A DNA stretch of 6,098 bases. Source: an uncultured Bacteroidales bacterium (GTDB lineage Bacteria > Bacteroidota > Bacteroidia > Bacteroidales > P3). Below the pieces are notes generated by a model that saw only the letters and a list, made by a program, of their open reading frames with translations, had not been told where the DNA came from and did not search any database. Below are positions 1-5,442 of the stretch, in pieces. Each line of letters opens with the position of its first letter. Positions within the stretch are counted from its first letter, which is position 1. The stretch lies in NCBI GenBank assembly GCA_947174375.1, contig CAMWIS010000095.1, positions 1 to 6,098 on the forward strand. The letters run 5' to 3'. Made by a program: the position numbers and the translations under genes.

Positions 1-1901
1 ATGAAACGGAACGGCTTGTATCGCACGAATATATAAAACCGTTGGCCGCGGCCGCCGTAAGACGGAAACGCGGCGTTGTAGAGCAGGTCGGATTCGTAGG
101 CGTAAAAGCGTTCGCCGTCGGGGGCGGTCTGAAACAGCGCGAAACGCGCGTTGCAGCTGAACTTGCCGTTGGGCAGCCGGTAGCCGAAATCCTGATACAG
201 CAGGTAGTCGGTCTCGGCGGCGGGGTGCAGCTCCACGCGGCTGCGGTAGAGAAAGCCACCGGGGCTGTCGTAGGCCAGGTGCAGGCGCAGGCGGTGGGCG
301 GCGGTGGCCTCTCCCGATTGCCGGTATTGGTAAAGCGCATAAACCTGTAGCGCGTGGCGGCGCGCGGAATAGCTGATTTTTAGGTCATAGCGGCGTTCGA
401 CAAACGGCGGCCGCTTGGGGTAGGCGTACCACGGGTGGGCGGCGAAGTCAATGGCGCAGTCGAGGTGCAGCCGGTCGGATACATTGGTGCGGGCCAGCAG
501 ACCTAAGCCGTATTCGTTGTAGGCCTTGGACTGCCGCCCCGGCGCGTGGACGAAGAAGCCGCCGTAAGCGCGCGGGTAGCAGCGCAGCTGGGCGGCCAAA
601 CTGAAGCGCGGGTGCACTTTCCATTGCAGGCCTTGGAACAGGGCGGCCGAAAACGTATGCCCCGCGCCGCCATCGCGCAGGATGCCGCTCCAGCCCGCTT
701 CGCCGTAAATATGGAGCGAACGCCACAAGGTTCTGTAATATATACTTCCGCCGAGCACTTGATTGGACAGATGGTTGTATTGGTTGTAGAGCGATACCGC
801 CGGCTGAAAGGCTTGGTCTAAGAACGTATAGCTGAACGTGGCGCCGAGTTTGGCGTGGTTGAGCGCCTGTTCGACGGCCATGCCCAAGACCTGTTGCGTG
901 GCGCGCCGCCGCTTCTCGCATTCGCTCTCGGTGCGGTGGTAGCCGCCCGTGGGCAGGCTCGTGATAAGGCCGTCTTCGATGGCGGCATCCACGCGGCGGT
1001 GGCTGTAAAATAGCGTGAGTTCGGTATGGCGGGCGGCTTGGAGCCGCAGGGCCGAGCCGCTGAAATAGCCGCTTTCGGCCGTGGAGGCGAAGGGCTTGAG
1101 CCCCGCGCCGGCGCGTGCCAGCAGTTCGGCATCGAGGCCGCCGCCGAACAGCCCGCCGCCGAGGTGCAGGCCGTAGCCGAAATGCAGCGTGTAGGTGCCT
1201 ATAATCCACGATTTGAGCAAGGGCGCCCGGCTGGCGGCGGGCGGACGCGCGTCGCCGAGCGCGATGAAGCCGGCCCAGCTGTCGGGCAGGCCCTTTTCGC
1301 CGGCGTCTTTCTCCATGGCCAGGCCTATTTGCAGGCGGTCGTCGGCGCGGAAGCGGTAACGGAGCGCGGCGGCGTCGGGCGTGCCGGCATAGCGGTGTTC
1401 GGTATAGGCCTTGCTGCGGCTCAGCGCGCGCCCGTAGCGCAGCGCCAGTTCGTGGCGGCCCCGTTTGAGCGTCTGCGCCCAGCTTTCGGGCAGCCGCTCC
1501 TGTTCAAACGACAGGTAAGCCGCCAGTTGACGCGCCTTTTCGGCGGGGAAGTCGGGTATATACAATAGTTCGTGCGCGCCCACAATCAGGCCGTAGTCCG
1601 TGCGGTAGCGCAACAGGGCTTCGATTTCCCAAGGCGTCAGCAGTCCCAAGGCTTCGAGTTCGTCGTAGGTGGCCGTGTTGATGCAGAGCGGGTGGTCGAG
1701 GCGCTCCTGCAAGGCTTCGAGCGCAAGGACGGCGGTGGCGGCTTCGTCCTCGGCCTGCGTTTCGGCCAGGGCTTCGTAAGCCGCCTCCCAGGCGCTTTCG
1801 GGCGTTTGGGCGCGGAGGGCGGCACACAAGACGGCAAGGGCGGGCAGGAGGCGGCAGAGGGTGCGCAGGGGCCGTGCGCCGCGGGTTACCACGCTTTCCA
1901 T
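1..1901 (-). CDS. Exported helix-hairpin-helix protein with long beta-rich (probable outer-membrane barrel) region, C-terminus cut by window edge
   Basis: The frame stays open from the ATG at 1901 to base 1, giving 633 codons without a stop, so the C-terminus lies outside the window. Residues 1-31 look like a signal peptide: basic start, hydrophobic LLPALAVLCAAL, then a cleavage site after ALRA31. Residues about 71-131 resemble the ComEA-type double helix-hairpin-helix: an INTATYDELEAL helix, then LLRYRTDYG, then a second unit LLYIPDFPAEKARQLAAYL. Both hairpin turns lack the usual GIG glycines (they read LGLLTP and IPDFPA), so DNA binding is not assured. From about residue 140 on, the protein is rich in aromatic residues with alternating hydrophobic/polar stretches (for example LALRYGRAL, LHFGYGLHLGGGLFGGG, RYDLKISYSARRHALQVYALYQY), which suggests an outer-membrane beta-barrel. 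Large HhH-plus-barrel proteins are common in Bacteroidota, but I know of no proven function. The start overlaps the stop of the upstream barrel gene by 16 bases, so the two are probably co-translated. Location and barrel fold are inference. Confidence 0.85.
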   Translation of the reverse strand, partial: MESVVTRGARPLRTLCRLLPALAVLCAALRAQTPESAWEAAYEALAETQAEDEAATAVLALEALQERLDHPLCINTATYDELEALGLLTPWEIEALLRYRTDYGLIVGAHELLYIPDFPAEKARQLAAYLSFEQERLPESWAQTLKRGRHELALRYGRALSRSKAYTEHRYAGTPDAAALRYRFRADDRLQIGLAMEKDAGEKGLPDSWAGFIALGDARPPAASRAPLLKSWIIGTYTLHFGYGLHLGGGLFGGGLDAELLARAGAGLKPFASTAESGYFSGSALRLQAARHTELTLFYSHRRVDAAIEDGLITSLPTGGYHRTESECEKRRRATQQVLGMAVEQALNHAKLGATFSYTFLDQAFQPAVSLYNQYNHLSNQVLGGSIYYRTLWRSLHIYGEAGWSGILRDGGAGHTFSAALFQGLQWKVHPRFSLAAQLRCYPRAYGGFFVHAPGRQSKAYNEYGLGLLARTNVSDRLHLDCAIDFAAHPWYAYPKRPPFVERRYDLKISYSARRHALQVYALYQYRQSGEATAAHRLRLHLAYDSPGGFLYRSRVELHPAAETDYLLYQDFGYRLPNGKFSCNARFALFQTAPDGERFYAYESDLLYNAAFPSYGGRGQRFYIFVRYKPFRF

Positions 1902-2797
1902 GACACGCTGATTTGACCCGTCGCGCCCAGGGGCGGGTGGTAGGCCGTGGATACAAGGATGTCGAAGCGCGGCGCGGTGTAGCCGCCGCCCAGGCTGAAG
2001 CGGAACGGATAAACGCCGCAGAGCCCGAAGACCATGAAACGGCCTTTGATACGGTAGGCCACCGCGGCGGCCGCCTCCACGGGGTAGCGGATGTCTTTGC
2101 CCACCTCCACGCCTATGCTGAGGTCGTCGCTCAGGCGGTAGGCGGCCGTGAGCAGCAGGCTCAACGCCTGCTGCCAGATACCGCTGCCTTGCAGCGGTAT
2201 CTCGTAAGCGGCCTTAAACGACAGGTCCCAGTGTTCCAGCCGGCAGGCTACCGAAAGGCCGCTTTCCACGGCCCCCTTGTCGGCCACGTCCTCTATGCGG
2301 TTGCGGCGGCGGTAGCGCACAAAGACGCCGCCCTGCCACTGGTCGGTAAAGGCCAGCGCATACGACAGGCCGGCCGAATGCTTATGGTAGAGCGAAAAGC
2401 CCTCGAACTCATAGTGCAGGCCAAGGCTGTGCCGTCCCATCGACAGTGCGCCGCCGAGGCCCGTCTTTTTGTTCTCCGGAATAAAGCCGAGGTAGGAATA
2501 CACGCCGGCCTGTCCGCGCAGGCGCCGCGGGGCAGCGCCGCCGTCGGCTCGGCGGTCGGGGGCGTCCCCGGGGGCGTACAGGCTGTTGGCGGCCAACAGG
2601 GCCGGATGTCCGACGCCCATGTCGGGCAGGTACAGGGTTCTGAAACTCGGTTGCAGGCAGGCGGGAAAAACGGGCTGCGGCTCGGCGGCGCATCCCCGCG
2701 CGGGGCCCGTCGGGTCACCCGAAAATACGATGAACAGGCCCAAGGCCCAGTGCAACGCGGCCTGTCGGCCCCGTTGCCGGAAATGTAATCTATCCAT
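1886..2797 (-). CDS. Predicted outer-membrane beta-barrel protein of unknown function (303 aa)
   Basis: I chose the ATG at 2797. An in-frame TTG lies 18 bases upstream, but it falls inside a possible -7 promoter box and would put extra polar residues ahead of the signal peptide. Residues 1-38 look like an export signal: arginine-rich start, hydrophobic WALGLFIVFSG, possible cleavage near GCAA38. A motif DMGVGHPALLAANS (59-72) precedes a glycine/arginine-rich linker. From about residue 98 the chain consists of repeated alternating segments with aromatic girdle residues (GRHSLGLHYEFEGFSLYHKH, GGVFVRYRRR, LSVACRLEHWDLSFKAAYEI, RFMVFGLCGVYPFRFSLGGG), and it ends in an aromatic strand, QISVSWKAW, like a BAM-recognised beta signal. 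The general look is that of the PorV/FadL-like barrels of Bacteroidota, but I do not recognise a named family. It lies 97 bases after purE on the same strand and overlaps the HhH gene by 16 bases, so the two probably act together. Outer-membrane location is inference. Confidence 0.8.
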   Translation of the reverse strand: MDRLHFRQRGRQAALHWALGLFIVFSGDPTGPARGCAAEPQPVFPACLQPSFRTLYLPDMGVGHPALLAANSLYAPGDAPDRRADGGAAPRRLRGQAGVYSYLGFIPENKKTGLGGALSMGRHSLGLHYEFEGFSLYHKHSAGLSYALAFTDQWQGGVFVRYRRRNRIEDVADKGAVESGLSVACRLEHWDLSFKAAYEIPLQGSGIWQQALSLLLTAAYRLSDDLSIGVEVGKDIRYPVEAAAAVAYRIKGRFMVFGLCGVYPFRFSLGGGYTAPRFDILVSTAYHPPLGATGQISVSWKAW

Positions 2798-2811
2798 GAT
2801 ACGATACTTTC

Positions 2812-2819
2812 CCAATATA
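2812..2819 (-). promoter_or_regulatory. Possible -7 promoter box for the barrel/HhH gene pair
   Basis: Read on the minus strand this is TATATTGG, one mismatch from the Bacteroidota -7 consensus TAnnTTTG, 14 bases before the ATG at 2797. A second one-mismatch candidate (TATTTTTC) lies at 2831-2838. Neither has a clear TTG-type -33 element at the usual distance, so the pair may instead be read through from purE. Confidence 0.25.
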
Positions 2820-2859
2820 CGGATGAGTGGGAAAAATATCGTAAAAAAGTTCCGTAGCC

Positions 2860-2893
2860 CGCGCCGCGCTTAGGTTTTTGCGTCTGCGGCGCG
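2860..2893 (-). terminator. Hairpin just after purE, possible weak terminator or processing site
   Basis: A perfect 8-base inverted repeat (CGCGCCGC at 2860-2867 and GCGGCGCG at 2886-2893) encloses an 18-base loop directly after the purE stop codon. In the purE direction a run of six T follows, but only about 12 bases beyond the stem, so it is not a textbook intrinsic terminator. It may reduce or process read-through into the barrel gene. Confidence 0.35.
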
Positions 2894-2894
2894 T

Positions 2895-3410
2895 TTAGTT
2901 CGTGCGGTTCTCGAAGCGGATGCTTTTCAACTCCTCGTTGGCCTTCACAATCTTCTGACTCAGCGATTGTTTATAGGCCTGCACCTTCTTGAACGCGTCG
3001 GGGCAACCGGCCGCGATGATCTGCAAGGCCAGGATGGCCGCGTTGAGCGCGCCGTTGATGGCCACGGTGGCCACGGGGATGCCCGGCGGCATCTGCAACA
3101 TGGCCAAGGCCGCATCCATGCCCTCCAACGACGACTTGACGGGCACGCCGATAACGGGCAGGGGGGTCAGGGCCGCCACCACACCGGGCAGGTGCGCCGC
3201 CATGCCGGCCGCCGCGATGATGGCCTTTACGCCGCGTTCGTGCGCGTGCGAGGCAAATTCCACCACTTCGTGCGGCGTGCGGTGCGCCGAGAGCGCGATG
3301 ATTTCAAACGGGATGTTCTGTTGGTCTAAAAACTTGGCGGCGGCCTCCATCGTCGGATAGTCGGACGCGCTGCCCATGATGATGCTGACCAGTGGCGTTT
3401 TGTTTTCCAT
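2895..3410 (-). CDS. purE: N5-carboxyaminoimidazole ribonucleotide mutase PurE, class I
   Basis: This cytoplasmic enzyme of de novo purine synthesis interconverts N5-CAIR and CAIR, using the product of PurK. The 171-residue protein is complete and of normal length for bacterial class I PurE. Visible family motifs are MGSASDYPTM (12-21, phosphate and nucleotide binding), SAHRTP (41-46, with the catalytic-region histidine at 43), GMAAHLPGVVAALTPLPVIGVP (69-90, substrate loop) and SLEGMDAALAMLQMPPGIPVATVAING (94-120). The C-terminal helix with KANEEL is also typical. purK is not in the window. The gene is divergent from adk, and both promoters sit in the short gap between them; it is followed by a hairpin and then the envelope gene pair. 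The ATG at 3410 fits both the homologous start and the -7 box about 20 bases upstream. Identification is secure. Confidence 0.98.
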   Translation of the reverse strand: MENKTPLVSIIMGSASDYPTMEAAAKFLDQQNIPFEIIALSAHRTPHEVVEFASHAHERGVKAIIAAAGMAAHLPGVVAALTPLPVIGVPVKSSLEGMDAALAMLQMPPGIPVATVAINGALNAAILALQIIAAGCPDAFKKVQAYKQSLSQKIVKANEELKSIRFENRTN

Positions 3411-3426
3411 AAATAAATGTTTTCCG

Positions 3427-3459
3427 TGTGCAAAAATACATTAAAAAAACGTAATTTTG
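3427..3459 (+). promoter_or_regulatory. adk operon promoter (Bacteroidota type)
   Basis: TAATTTTG at 3452-3459 is an exact TAnnTTTG -7 box. Twenty bases upstream, TGTGC at 3427-3431 is close to the TTTGC-like -33 element. Transcription would start near 3463-3467. This excludes the in-frame TTG at 3457 as a start codon, because it lies within the box. The box pair overlaps the divergent purE promoter. Confidence 0.65.
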
Positions 3460-3467
3460 CTGTCAAA
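3431..3467 (-). promoter_or_regulatory. purE promoter (Bacteroidota type)
   Basis: On the minus strand, bases 3438-3431 read TATTTTTG, an exact match to the Bacteroidota -7 motif TAnnTTTG, 20 bases before the purE ATG. A TTTGACA lies at 3467-3461 and could serve as the -33 element, but its TTTG is 25 bases from the -7 box, longer than the usual 19-21, so that half is uncertain. The predicted leader is only about 15 bases. Confidence 0.65.
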
Positions 3468-3480
3468 TACCATGAAAGCC

Positions 3481-4059
3481 ATGCTGAATATCGTATTGTT
3501 CGGCCCTCCGGGGGCCGGGAAAGGGACGCAGTCCCAGAAACTGATTGAACGTTACCGCCTGTTGTATATCTCTACGGGCGATATGTTGCGCGAGGAAATC
3601 AAGGCGCAGACCGAACTCGGCAAACAGGCGCAAGCCACGATCGAACGCGGCGAGCTGGTTTCCGACGACTTGATCGGCCGCATCATCGAGGCCAAAATCG
3701 CGCGTGAACCCGAAGTGGCGGGCATCCTGTTCGACGGCTTTCCGCGCAAGGTGTCGCAGGCGCATATGCTGGAAGCCCTGTTGGAGAAACTCAACTCGCG
3801 CCTGCATTGTATGCTGAGCCTTGAAGTGCCGCAGGACGTGCTCTTGCAGCGTCTGCTGGAACGCGGCAAGGTGTCGGGGCGTGCCGACGATACGGAAGAG
3901 GTCATCCTCAACCGCTTCAAGGAATACGAAGCCAAGACCGCGCCCGTGGCCGAATACTACCGGCAGAAGGGGATGTACACGGCCATCAAGGGCACGGGTA
4001 CCGTGGAGGAGATTTTTGAACGACTGACGGCCGAAATCGACAAGGCGGCCGCGAAATAA
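3481..4059 (+). CDS. adk: Adenylate kinase, short type
   Basis: Adk catalyses ATP + AMP to 2 ADP in the cytoplasm and balances the adenylate pool. From the ATG at 3481 the protein is 192 residues and begins MLNIVLFGPPGAGKGTQ, the normal start for Bacteroidota Adk. An in-frame ATG at 3472 would add only MKA and leave an almost leaderless message, so it is the second choice. Motifs in order are the P-loop GPPGAGKGT (8-16), the AMP-site STGDMLR (31-37), ELVSDDLI (58-65), DGFPRK (85-90) and a short LID, RLLERGKVSGRADD (124-137). The LID lacks the long zinc-finger insert of larger Adks. The usual DGFPRT motif reads DGFPRK here; the arginine is kept. No hypoxanthine phosphoribosyltransferase domain is fused to it, unlike in some Bacteroidota. 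It is the first gene of a plus-strand row, 7 bases before mrp, and is divergent from purE. Confidence 0.97.
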   Translation: MLNIVLFGPPGAGKGTQSQKLIERYRLLYISTGDMLREEIKAQTELGKQAQATIERGELVSDDLIGRIIEAKIAREPEVAGILFDGFPRKVSQAHMLEALLEKLNSRLHCMLSLEVPQDVLLQRLLERGKVSGRADDTEEVILNRFKEYEAKTAPVAEYYRQKGMYTAIKGTGTVEEIFERLTAEIDKAAAK

Positions 4060-4066
4060 GGACATT
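4057..4066 (+). promoter_or_regulatory. Shine-Dalgarno-like leader of mrp
   Basis: TAAGGACATT directly precedes the mrp ATG, with AAGGA about 4 bases upstream of it. The TAA is the adk stop codon. Almost the same ten bases (TAAGGATATT) precede the nfu ATG. Purine-rich ribosome sites are weakly used in Bacteroidota, so its function is uncertain. Confidence 0.4.
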
Positions 4067-5143
4067 ATGAGCATAACGATAGAACAGGTCAAAGCCGCGC
4101 TCTCGCACGTGCAAGACCCGGATTTGGGTCGCGACCTCGTGAGCCTGGGCATGATTGACAAATTGACGGTGGATGGCAACAAAATCCGCTTCGATATCGT
4201 GCTGACCACGCCGGCCTGTCCGATGAAAGAGCGGATGCGGCGCGACTGTCTGGCGGCCATCGCGCAGTACGTGTCGCCCGAGGCGGAGGTCGAAATCGGC
4301 TTTTCCGCGCGTATGCGGGCGCCCGAGACGCGGGAACACGAGGCCTTGAAAGACGTCAAGCATATCATCGCCGTGGGGTCTGGCAAAGGCGGGGTCGGCA
4401 AGTCCACCGTATCGGCCAACCTGGCCTTGGCCTTGGCCAAGACCGGCGCCAAAGTGGCTTTGGTTGATGCGGATATATACGGGCCGTCCGTACCCACGAT
4501 GTTCGGCCTTACGCATACGGCCCCCAAAGGCGTGGAAGCCGACGGCAAGACCTATCTCGTGCCGATGGAACAATACGGCCTTAAAATCATGTCGATAGGC
4601 TTTTTCGTTGACCCGGCCAAGGCGGTGCTGTGGCGCGGCCCGATGGCGTCGAACGCGCTGCGGCAGATGTTCACCGAAACGCTGTGGGGCGAAATAGACT
4701 ACATGGTCGTGGACTTGCCGCCCGGCACCGGCGACATTCAAATCACGCTCTCGCAGATGATTCCGGTAACGGCCGCGTTGCTCGTGAGCACGCCGCAGGA
4801 AGTGGCCGTGGCCGACGTGCGCAAGGCCGCCGATATGTTCCGCGAAGTCAAGACGCCGGTTTTGGGCGTGGTGGAGAACATGGCGTATTTTACGCCGGCG
4901 GAGTTGCCGGACAACAAATACTATATCTTCGGCAAGGGCGGTTGCGAACGGCTGGCGCAGGAATTCGGCTTCCCGCTCTTGGCGCAGATTCCGCTCGTGG
5001 CTTCGGTCTGCGAGCAGGCCGACCTCGGCAAGCCCGTCATGCAGACGCCGGATTCGCCGGCCACCGATCCCGTCAAGGCGGTCTTTACGGCCTTGGGCGG
5101 CGAGGTGGCGCGCCAGCTGGCGGTGCTGGAGCATACGAAATAA
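4067..5143 (+). CDS. mrp: Mrp/ApbC-type iron-sulfur cluster carrier ATPase with N-terminal MIP18 (DUF59) domain
   Basis: This cytoplasmic P-loop ATPase of the Mrp/NBP35 family is expected to hold and deliver [4Fe-4S] clusters to apoproteins. The protein has 358 residues, normal for the two-domain form. Residues about 3-85 are the MIP18/DUF59 domain (VQDPDLGRDLVSLGMI at 15-30 and TTPACP around Cys51). Residues about 97-350 are the ATPase: deviant Walker A KGGVGKS (107-113, following GSG), switch I DADIYGPS (134-141), LWRGPMASNALRQM (188-201), Walker B/switch II VVDLPPGTGD (214-223) and STPQEVAVADVRKA (241-254). Where many Mrp proteins have a CxxC pair after the NM motif, this one reads NMAYFTPAELPDNKYYIFGKGG (271-292), without cysteine. 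I recall the same replacement in Bacteroidota homologues. The only cysteines are 51, 61, 293 and 315. It sits between adk (7-base gap) and an Nfu scaffold gene, which supports an iron-sulfur role. Confidence 0.95.
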   Translation: MSITIEQVKAALSHVQDPDLGRDLVSLGMIDKLTVDGNKIRFDIVLTTPACPMKERMRRDCLAAIAQYVSPEAEVEIGFSARMRAPETREHEALKDVKHIIAVGSGKGGVGKSTVSANLALALAKTGAKVALVDADIYGPSVPTMFGLTHTAPKGVEADGKTYLVPMEQYGLKIMSIGFFVDPAKAVLWRGPMASNALRQMFTETLWGEIDYMVVDLPPGTGDIQITLSQMIPVTAALLVSTPQEVAVADVRKAADMFREVKTPVLGVVENMAYFTPAELPDNKYYIFGKGGCERLAQEFGFPLLAQIPLVASVCEQADLGKPVMQTPDSPATDPVKAVFTALGGEVARQLAVLEHTK

Positions 5144-5169
5144 GGTTTTAGATTATTAACTACGTATTA

Positions 5170-5179
5170 TAAGGATATT
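5170..5179 (+). promoter_or_regulatory. Shine-Dalgarno-like leader of the nfu gene
   Basis: TAAGGATATT lies immediately before the ATG at 5180, in an AT-rich 36-base spacer that stands out from the GC-rich flanks. It differs by one base from the leader of mrp. I found no convincing TAnnTTTG box in the spacer, so co-transcription with mrp is the simpler reading. Confidence 0.4.
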
Positions 5180-5425
5180 ATGGAAGCGACACAGAAAACG
5201 GAAATCACCGAAAAGGTGCGGGCGCTCATCGAACAGCTCCGCCCGTATTTGCAGGCCGACGGCGGCGACATCGCGTTTATGGAAATGACCGACGACCTCG
5301 TGGTTAAGGTGCGTCTGCACGGTGCGTGCGGCTCCTGCCCGCATATGCAGATGACGTTGAAACAGGGCGTGGAAGCCACGCTCAAGAAAGCGATTCCCGA
5401 AATCAAGTCGGTGGAGGCCGTCTAA
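5180..5425 (+). CDS. nfu: NifU C-terminal domain (Nfu-type) iron-sulfur cluster carrier, 81 aa
   Basis: This small Nfu-type protein is expected to bind a [4Fe-4S] or [2Fe-2S] cluster between subunits and pass it to target enzymes in the cytoplasm. The whole 81-residue chain is one Nfu domain: IEQLRPYLQADGGDIAFMEM (17-36, with the hallmark LQADGGD), a beta-strand VVKVRLHGAC, and the cluster-binding CGSC pair (Cys50 and Cys53, the only cysteines), followed by the TLKQGVEATLKKAIPEIKSVEAV helix and strand. There is no N-terminal NifU scaffold domain and no A-type domain as in NfuA, so this is the minimal form common in Bacteroidota. It follows mrp after 36 bases and precedes an ABC ATPase after 17 bases. 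Pairing with mrp suggests a shared iron-sulfur delivery route, which is inference. Confidence 0.95.
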   Translation: MEATQKTEITEKVRALIEQLRPYLQADGGDIAFMEMTDDLVVKVRLHGACGSCPHMQMTLKQGVEATLKKAIPEIKSVEAV

Positions 5426-5442
5426 CCGTTAGGGATATAGCG

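Noticed and set aside
42..1568. Several plus-strand open frames of 90-180 codons, and a 253-codon minus-strand frame at 448-1209
   Set aside because: All lie within the continuous 633-codon HhH reading frame on the minus strand and show only compositional bias (runs of A, G and R, no motifs).
1913..2788. Long plus-strand open frame (291 codons) opposite the barrel gene
   Set aside because: Its protein has no domain, signal or membrane pattern, and it mirrors the barrel gene's codon bias. In GC-rich DNA, stop codons are rare on the opposite strand. The minus-strand frame gives a signal peptide and beta-barrel pattern instead.
2813..2815. TTG as an earlier start for the barrel gene
   Set aside because: It sits in a possible -7 promoter box and would add six residues before a normal signal peptide; the ATG at 2797 fits better.
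3457..3459. TTG as an earlier start for adk
   Set aside because: It overlaps the exact -7 box TAATTTTG, so it would not be within the transcript; homologous Adk proteins begin at MLNIV.
3431..3459. Inverted repeat between CAAAAATA and TAATTTTG read as a repressor operator
   Set aside because: The two arms are the -7 boxes of the divergent promoters, which explains the symmetry without a repressor.
3463..5134. Two long minus-strand open frames opposite adk and mrp (361 and 382 codons)
   Set aside because: They lie antisense to two unmistakable housekeeping genes, have arginine/histidine-rich low-complexity translations, and no recognisable motifs. They are codon-bias artefacts.
5156..5406. 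Minus-strand open frames opposite the nfu gene
   Set aside because: The plus-strand frame encodes a complete Nfu domain with LQADGGD and CGSC; the antisense frames have no supporting features.
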